Positions 63,333 through 64,000 of a DNA stretch of 64,000 nucleotides are shown one piece after another (positions within the stretch are counted from its first letter, which is position 1; each line of letters opens with the position of its first letter). The position numbers were made by a program, and so were the translations under genes. Below the pieces are notes generated by a model. It saw nothing but the letters and a program-made list of their open reading frames with translations, did no database searches and had not been told where the DNA came from. The stretch is taken from NCBI GenBank assembly GCA_910587695.1, contig CAJUNC010000007.1, positions 36,092 to 100,091 on the forward strand. The letters are read 5' to 3'. This DNA comes from an uncultured Lactobacillus sp. (GTDB lineage: Bacteria > Bacillota > Bacilli > Lactobacillales > Lactobacillaceae).

Positions 63333-64000
63333 TCACTCATCTTCTTTTTTACGTTTTTTAGTCGCAAATCCTAATAAGCCAGCTAAGGCAGTTAACATAG
63401 CACCAACAAAGGAAGCTTTTTGCGTATCGCTAGCATCACCTGTTTGTGGTAATTGAACCTTACTTTCTGTCTTAGTTTGAGTTTCTGATGCTTTTTCAGA
63501 AATTGGAGCTTGCGTTTCAACGCCCTTTTGCCCCTCAATGCTAGATCTAGTATCATTGTTTTCTTCCAAAGACTCAGTTTGTTTGGACTCAGCTTTAGTT
63601 GGGTCGTTTGAGATATCTGGTTTTGTCTCAGGTACTTCATCTAACATATATTGGACAGTTTGAGTCTGATCTGCCATCGTTGGTGTTAGAACACGTTCAG
63701 CGATCAATGTTTTATCTGGTGTATAACCTGGGATATCAGGGACTGCACTGGAGGAGATCTTACCATCACCACTCCAAGTCGTTTCTATAGTCTCACCAGT
63801 TACGGAATCGATCGTATAGATCGGAACAAAGGTCTTTTCGATCACACTTGGTGGATAGATCGGCTGTCCTTGTTTTGGTCCATTACCGTAAACATAATTG
63901 ATCGTATCAGTTATGACCACTGGTGTACCAACTACTTGTCTTAATGCATGGGTCAAGTAAACGTAGTGCTCTTGATCAGCATCTGGGTCTTCATCAAAGT
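63333..64000 (-). CDS. LPXTG-anchored surface protein, N-terminal part beyond the right edge
   Basis: C-terminal 221 codons of a larger cell-wall protein; the frame is open to the window edge (it includes DPDADQEHYVYLTHALRQV before the first internal start). The repeat-like part (VYLTHA, VVITDTINYVYGNG, PDIPGYTPDKTLIAE) resembles MucBP-type mucus-binding domains. A low-complexity Ser/Thr/Glu/Lys linker follows, then the sortase signal LPQTGDASD, a hydrophobic span (FVGAMLTALAGLLGF) and the tail KKRKKEDE. Sortase A would attach it to peptidoglycan; a role in binding host mucus is an inference. Confidence 0.9.
   Translation of the reverse strand, partial: FDEDPDADQEHYVYLTHALRQVVGTPVVITDTINYVYGNGPKQGQPIYPPSVIEKTFVPIYTIDSVTGETIETTWSGDGKISSSAVPDIPGYTPDKTLIAERVLTPTMADQTQTVQYMLDEVPETKPDISNDPTKAESKQTESLEENNDTRSSIEGQKGVETQAPISEKASETQTKTESKVQLPQTGDASDTQKASFVGAMLTALAGLLGFATKKRKKEDE

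Noticed and set aside
63392..63790. Shifted and opposite frames in the LPXTG protein gene
   Set aside because: They arise from the low-complexity linker; only the LPQTG-containing frame is coherent and open to the window edge.
1..64000. tRNA, rRNA, CRISPR arrays and prophage
   Set aside because: No cloverleaf-like or rRNA-like sequence, no regularly spaced repeats and no phage structural or lysis genes were recognised by reading.

Overview
The window looks like chromosomal DNA of a low-GC, host-associated member of the Lactobacillaceae. The genes point that way: a complete opp peptide transporter, pepX, a bile salt hydrolase-type enzyme, sialic acid catabolism, an LPXTG/MucBP-type surface protein and strong purine-rich ribosome binding sites. 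The urease operon with its nickel transporter suggests a urease-positive gut species, perhaps Ligilactobacillus; that placement is an inference from gene content. I saw no tRNA, rRNA, CRISPR array, transposase or phage gene.

Layout. 1-8520: a two-component system cut by the left edge, an unrecognised Rossmann-like protein, a possible structured RNA, proBA, a DUF915-type hydrolase overlapping a lone EIIC-like permease, and an AzgA-type purine permease. 8827-17823: the oppABCDF operon (minus strand), hflX and a SteT-like amino acid permease. 17917-26080: a sialic acid (nan) island with an RpiR regulator, nanE, nanA, nanK, a TIM-barrel protein, a Na+/H+ antiporter, a Na+ symporter and an acetylesterase, with CcpA (cre) and RpiR-like sites in the promoters. 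26144-39783: two cell-envelope proteins of unknown function, a Fur-family regulator, a GMP-kinase-like protein, a 55-residue orphan protein, transporters, an orphan OppA, PepX, a diverged UreG-like GTPase coupled to a bile salt hydrolase-type enzyme, and an Mga-type regulator interrupted by an in-frame stop.

39787-51388: a GntR regulator, then a minus-strand urease operon in transcription order amt, ureI, ureA, ureB, ureC, ureE, ureF, ureG, ureD and two fluC/crcB fluoride channels. A nickel ECF transporter (nikMN, nikQ, nikO) diverges from it. Together these take up ammonium, urea and nickel, mature and run urease, and may keep out fluoride, an inhibitor of urease. 51415-54296: a fructokinase with a 28-bp palindromic operator, a MATE exporter behind a structured leader, and a VOC protein.

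54297-63302 is the most unusual part. A 2.7-kb block (ABC-2 exporter plus a divergent ArsR-like regulator) lies between two 100-bp copies of the 3' end and terminator of the VOC gene. It is followed by a tandemly duplicated lactococcin 972-type bacteriocin locus: bacteriocin 1, membrane/immunity protein 1, bacteriocin 2, membrane/immunity protein 2 and one shared ABC ATPase. The two bacteriocins have almost identical promoters, signal peptides and long pro-regions but different C-terminal cores, each paired with a diverged membrane protein. The window ends inside a sortase-anchored surface protein.
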